Source: Streptacidiphilus sp. ASG 303
GTDB taxonomy: Bacteria; Actinomycetota; Actinomycetes; Streptomycetales; Streptomycetaceae
DNA: 64,000 nucleotides
Direction of reading: 5' to 3'
Assembly: GCF_020991365.1 (NCBI RefSeq)
Contig: NZ_JAJLRA010000019.1
Location: forward strand, 55,413 to 119,412
Shown here: positions 61,802 to 64,000 of the stretch, one piece after another
Layout of the letters: the number at the start of each line of letters is the position of its first letter
Numbering within the stretch: the stretch's first letter is position 1
Notes under the pieces: generated by a model
Database searches by the model: none
What the model was told of the DNA's origin: nothing
The model's input: only the letters and a program-made list of their open reading frames with translations
Made by a program: the position numbers and the translations under genes

Positions 61802-62791
61802 ATGACCGTCGTCAAGGCTGCCGCCGTCCAGATCAGCCCGGTGCTCTACAGCCGCACCGGCACCGTCGAGCGCGTCGTGCAGAAGATCCACGAGCTGGGG
61901 AGGCAGGGCGTCCAGTTCGCGGTCTTCCCCGAGACCGTCGTCCCCTACTACCCCTACTTCTCCTGGGTGAAGCCGCCCTACACCATCGGCGACGACCAAC
62001 TGCGCCTGATGGCGGAGGCGGTGACCGTGCCGTCCGCGGAGACCGAAGCGATCGGGCAGGCAGCACGCCGGAACCACATGGTCGTCTCGATCGGCGTCAA
62101 CGAGCGTGACGGCGGCACCCTCTACAACACCCAGCTGCTCTTCGACGCGGACGGCTCGCTGATCCAGCGCCGCCGCAAGATCACGCCCACCTTTCACGAG
62201 CGGATGGTCTGGGGGCAGGGTGACGGTTCGGGCCTGCGCGCGGCCGACAGCGCCGTCGGCCGCATCGGCCAGCTCGCCTGCTGGGAGCACTACCAGCCGC
62301 TGGCGCGCTACGCGCTGATCGCCGACGGCGAGCAGATCCACGCCTCGATGTTCCCCGGGGGCCTCGGCGCCGGGCAGTTCGTCGACCAGATGGAGGTCGC
62401 CGTCCGTATGCACGCGCTGGAATCGGCCTGCTTCGTGGTCAACGCCACCGCCTGGCTCGACGCCGACCAGCAGGCACGGCTCGCCGAGGACACCGGCGGC
62501 CCCGTCAGCGCGTTCTCCGGCGGCTTCTTCACCGCCATCGTCGACCCCGAGGGCCGCTTCCTCGGCGAGCCGATCACGTCCGGTGAGGGCGAGGTCATCG
62601 CCGATCTCGACTTCACGCTGATCGACCGACGCAAGCGCATGGCCGACACGCGCGGCCACTACGCCCGCCCGGAACTGCTCAGCCTGCACATCGACCGCAC
62701 GGCGACGGCCCCCCTCCACGAGCGCGGCGCCCACGTGCCGATCCGGACCGACCGCGCGGTCGAGGCAGAGCACTCGACCGAGGACCAGTGA
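61802..62791 (+). CDS. Nitrilase
   Basis: 329 aa from ATG 61802 with GGAG upstream. The Glu-Lys-Cys triad is intact: [14 protein letters not shown] (Glu44), [19 protein letters not shown] (Lys126) and [10 protein letters not shown] (Cys160). VWGQGDG and CWEHYQPL are hallmarks of the Nit6803-like bacterial nitrilases, which convert nitriles to acids and ammonia. The C-terminus ends with an acidic tail. No nit1-operon partners (radical SAM, AIR synthase) are nearby. It may be regulated through the palindrome at 61650. Confidence 0.92.
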   Translation: MTVVKAAAVQISPVLYSRTGTVERVVQKIHELGRQGVQFAVFPETVVPYYPYFSWVKPPYTIGDDQLRLMAEAVTVPSAETEAIGQAARRNHMVVSIGVNERDGGTLYNTQLLFDADGSLIQRRRKITPTFHERMVWGQGDGSGLRAADSAVGRIGQLACWEHYQPLARYALIADGEQIHASMFPGGLGAGQFVDQMEVAVRMHALESACFVVNATAWLDADQQARLAEDTGGPVSAFSGGFFTAIVDPEGRFLGEPITSGEGEVIADLDFTLIDRRKRMADTRGHYARPELLSLHIDRTATAPLHERGAHVPIRTDRAVEAEHSTEDQ

Positions 62792-63319
62792 CCGAGGACC
62801 GGTGAGCGGTGAGGACGCCCCTGTGATCCCCTGAGGAACATCCACGACGGTCGCCGCTGCCCCGGGGCATTCGTCCGCGGGTGCCTCGTCGCAGGATCCC
62901 GCCGACCCGACCGGGCCCGTCCCCCGTGCGCCGGCGTCCGATCGACCGGCGCACCGGCGCCGGACCGCCGCAGCCGGGCCTCCGACGACGGCGGACGTGC
63001 ACCAGGCGTCCCCGGCAGGACGATCGGGGCGTTCGCTGCGACTCGCCGCGGCGCCCGTCCGGCCGACCGCGTCCTGGGAGCGCCGCTCCTCACGGGCGGA
63101 CATGCCCGGAGTGCCGAGTCACGGTGCCCCCTCGGCCGGACAGCCGGCTCGCCCCGGTGGGGCGCAGTCAGGCGGCGGCTCCCCTGGGCACCCGTTCGTC
63201 CGGGTGGCGACCCGGCCGGCACCACCCCGATCCACGCGGCCGGGCGTCGACGCCCGGCCTCCCCCTCTCCTGTGTCTCGCATCTCCTGCGTGACGCACGA
63301 AGTGAAAGAACCAGAGAAC
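62792..63319. other. Gap with no supportable gene
   Basis: About 530 bp between the nitrilase and VOC genes. Predicted peptides are Arg/Pro-rich artefacts. No repeat or RNA is seen. Confidence 0.5.
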
Positions 63320-63793
63320 ATGCACATGAAACTCGAACTCTTCGTCCTGCCGGTCTCGGACGTCGATCGCGCGAAGGCCTTCTACGAGAAGGCGGGCTTC
63401 CGCCTCGACCTGGCCCAGGACGTCACGGAGGACTTCCGGGTCGCCCACCTGACCCCGCCCGGCTCCGCGGCCTCGATCATCTTCGGCAAGGGCCTCACGA
63501 CCGCCGCGCCCGGCTCGGCACAGGGCCTGTACCTCGCCGTCACGGACATCGAGGAGGCCCGCGCGGAACTCGTCGGCCGCGGCGTCGAGGTGAGCGAGGT
63601 GTTCCACGACGACAAGGGCCTCTTCTTCCACGGCCACGACGCCGGAGAGGTCGTCCACGACGGTCAGGGCCAGGGGCGCAAGGCGGGTCCGCATCCCGAG
63701 CGCGCCAGCTACGGCTCCTACGCCACCTTCAGCGACCCGGACGGGAACGGCTGGGTTCTGCAGGAGATCACACAGCGGGCCCCCGGCCGCTGA
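63320..63793 (+). CDS. VOC family protein (glyoxalase-like)
   Basis: 157 aa from ATG 63320. It reads MHMKLELFVLPVSDVDRAKA, FYEKAGFRLDLAQDVTEDFR, SAASIIFGKGLT, GLYLAVTDIEEARAELVGRG and ends YATFSDPDGNGWVLQEITQR, the classic VOC end motif F-x-DPDGNxW-x-LQE. It has the H/E metal ligands expected of dioxygenase- or resistance-type VOC proteins. The substrate is unknown. It is a single gene. Confidence 0.9.
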   Translation: MHMKLELFVLPVSDVDRAKAFYEKAGFRLDLAQDVTEDFRVAHLTPPGSAASIIFGKGLTTAAPGSAQGLYLAVTDIEEARAELVGRGVEVSEVFHDDKGLFFHGHDAGEVVHDGQGQGRKAGPHPERASYGSYATFSDPDGNGWVLQEITQRAPGR

Positions 63794-63872
63794 CGGTGAC
63801 TCCGGGGGACCGGCATGCTGCCGCCACGGATTCGCCGCGCCCCCGTCCGCGGTCCGGGGGTGCCCGCGGGAG

Positions 63873-64000
63873 ACTAGGCCGTGTCTGACAAATGATCATG
63901 TCTGGGGTTCGCGGAGCCACAGGATGAGTGAGGCCAGGACGAGGCCGGTGCGGTAGCGGGTGGCGAGCTTGTCGAAGCGGGTGGCGATGGCGCGGAACTG
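63873..64000 (-). mobile_element. End of an IS5-like element, cut by the window edge
   Basis: On the minus strand the frame entering at the right edge reads FRAIATRFDKLATRYRTGLV, LASLILWLREPQT and stops at 63896. This is the conserved C-terminus of IS5-family (IS427-like group) transposases. Just beyond the stop, GGCCGTGTCTGACAAATGAT (63877-63896) is the typical terminal inverted repeat. The rest of the element lies outside the window, so its integrity cannot be judged. Confidence 0.85.

Overview
The window is very GC-rich, has strong GC bias at third codon positions, uses many GTG starts and carries families typical of Streptomyces and relatives (WXG100-like giant protein, ECF41 sigma factors, DUF4328, DUF5958, DUF6671, DasR-type operator, secreted chitinase with ricin lectin). 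It most likely comes from the chromosome of a Streptomycetaceae actinomycete. Abundant decayed genes, insertion-sequence scraps and long gene-poor gaps suggest an accessory or chromosome-arm region.

Layout. 0.6-9.6 kb: one giant gene (about 3000 aa) with a WXG100-like/membrane N-terminus, a Thr-rich repeat, a coiled coil and a degenerate OTU-like C-terminus. 9.9-11.3 kb: a graveyard of a broken alpha/beta-hydrolase, a broken aldehyde dehydrogenase and an IS110-type tail. 11.3-13.2 kb: quinone oxidoreductase divergent from a TetR regulator, with two inverted-repeat operators between them. 13.7-19.6 kb: mixed single genes (DUF4328, a two-domain nuclease-like protein, GNAT, lipoprotein, tsaC).

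19.8-25.9 kb: a DAB-type inorganic-carbon accumulation operon (dabB, dabA, a diverged beta-carbonic-anhydrase-like gene, a DUF6671 gene) divergent from a MarR-like regulator. 26.2-35.1 kb: VOC and cupin proteins followed by an apparent ECF41 sigma-factor regulon. It has two ECF41-type sigma genes and five copies of one spaced promoter motif (TGTCACA or CGTCACA, 16 bp, GGTC). Copies lie upstream of a cupin, an AhpD-like protein, one sigma gene and an NAD(P)-binding oxidoreductase, and one appears orphaned.

35.7-42.8 kb: a STAS protein, two small ORFs, a MarR-GH15 hydrolase pair, an SDR and a SigB/SigF-type sigma factor preceded by an overlapping small ORF. 43.5-45.3 kb: a cyanate cluster (cynS, a remnant of its carbonic anhydrase, cynR). 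45.8-48.9 kb: two secreted ricin-lectin proteins, one ThuA-like with a DasR-like site upstream and one GH18 chitinase. 49.2-55.5 kb: an IS scrap, a duplicated 0.2-kb segment, small secreted proteins, a TetR/DUF1772 pair and a methyltransferase interrupted by an in-frame TGA.

55.6-64 kb: SMI1/KNR4 protein, an IS5-like transposase, a broken IS701-like transposase, a second decayed IS5-like copy, DUF5958, DHFR-like, hydrolase, DUF402, nitrilase and VOC genes, and the end of another IS5-like element at the window edge. All functional statements are from reading the sequence without database searches.
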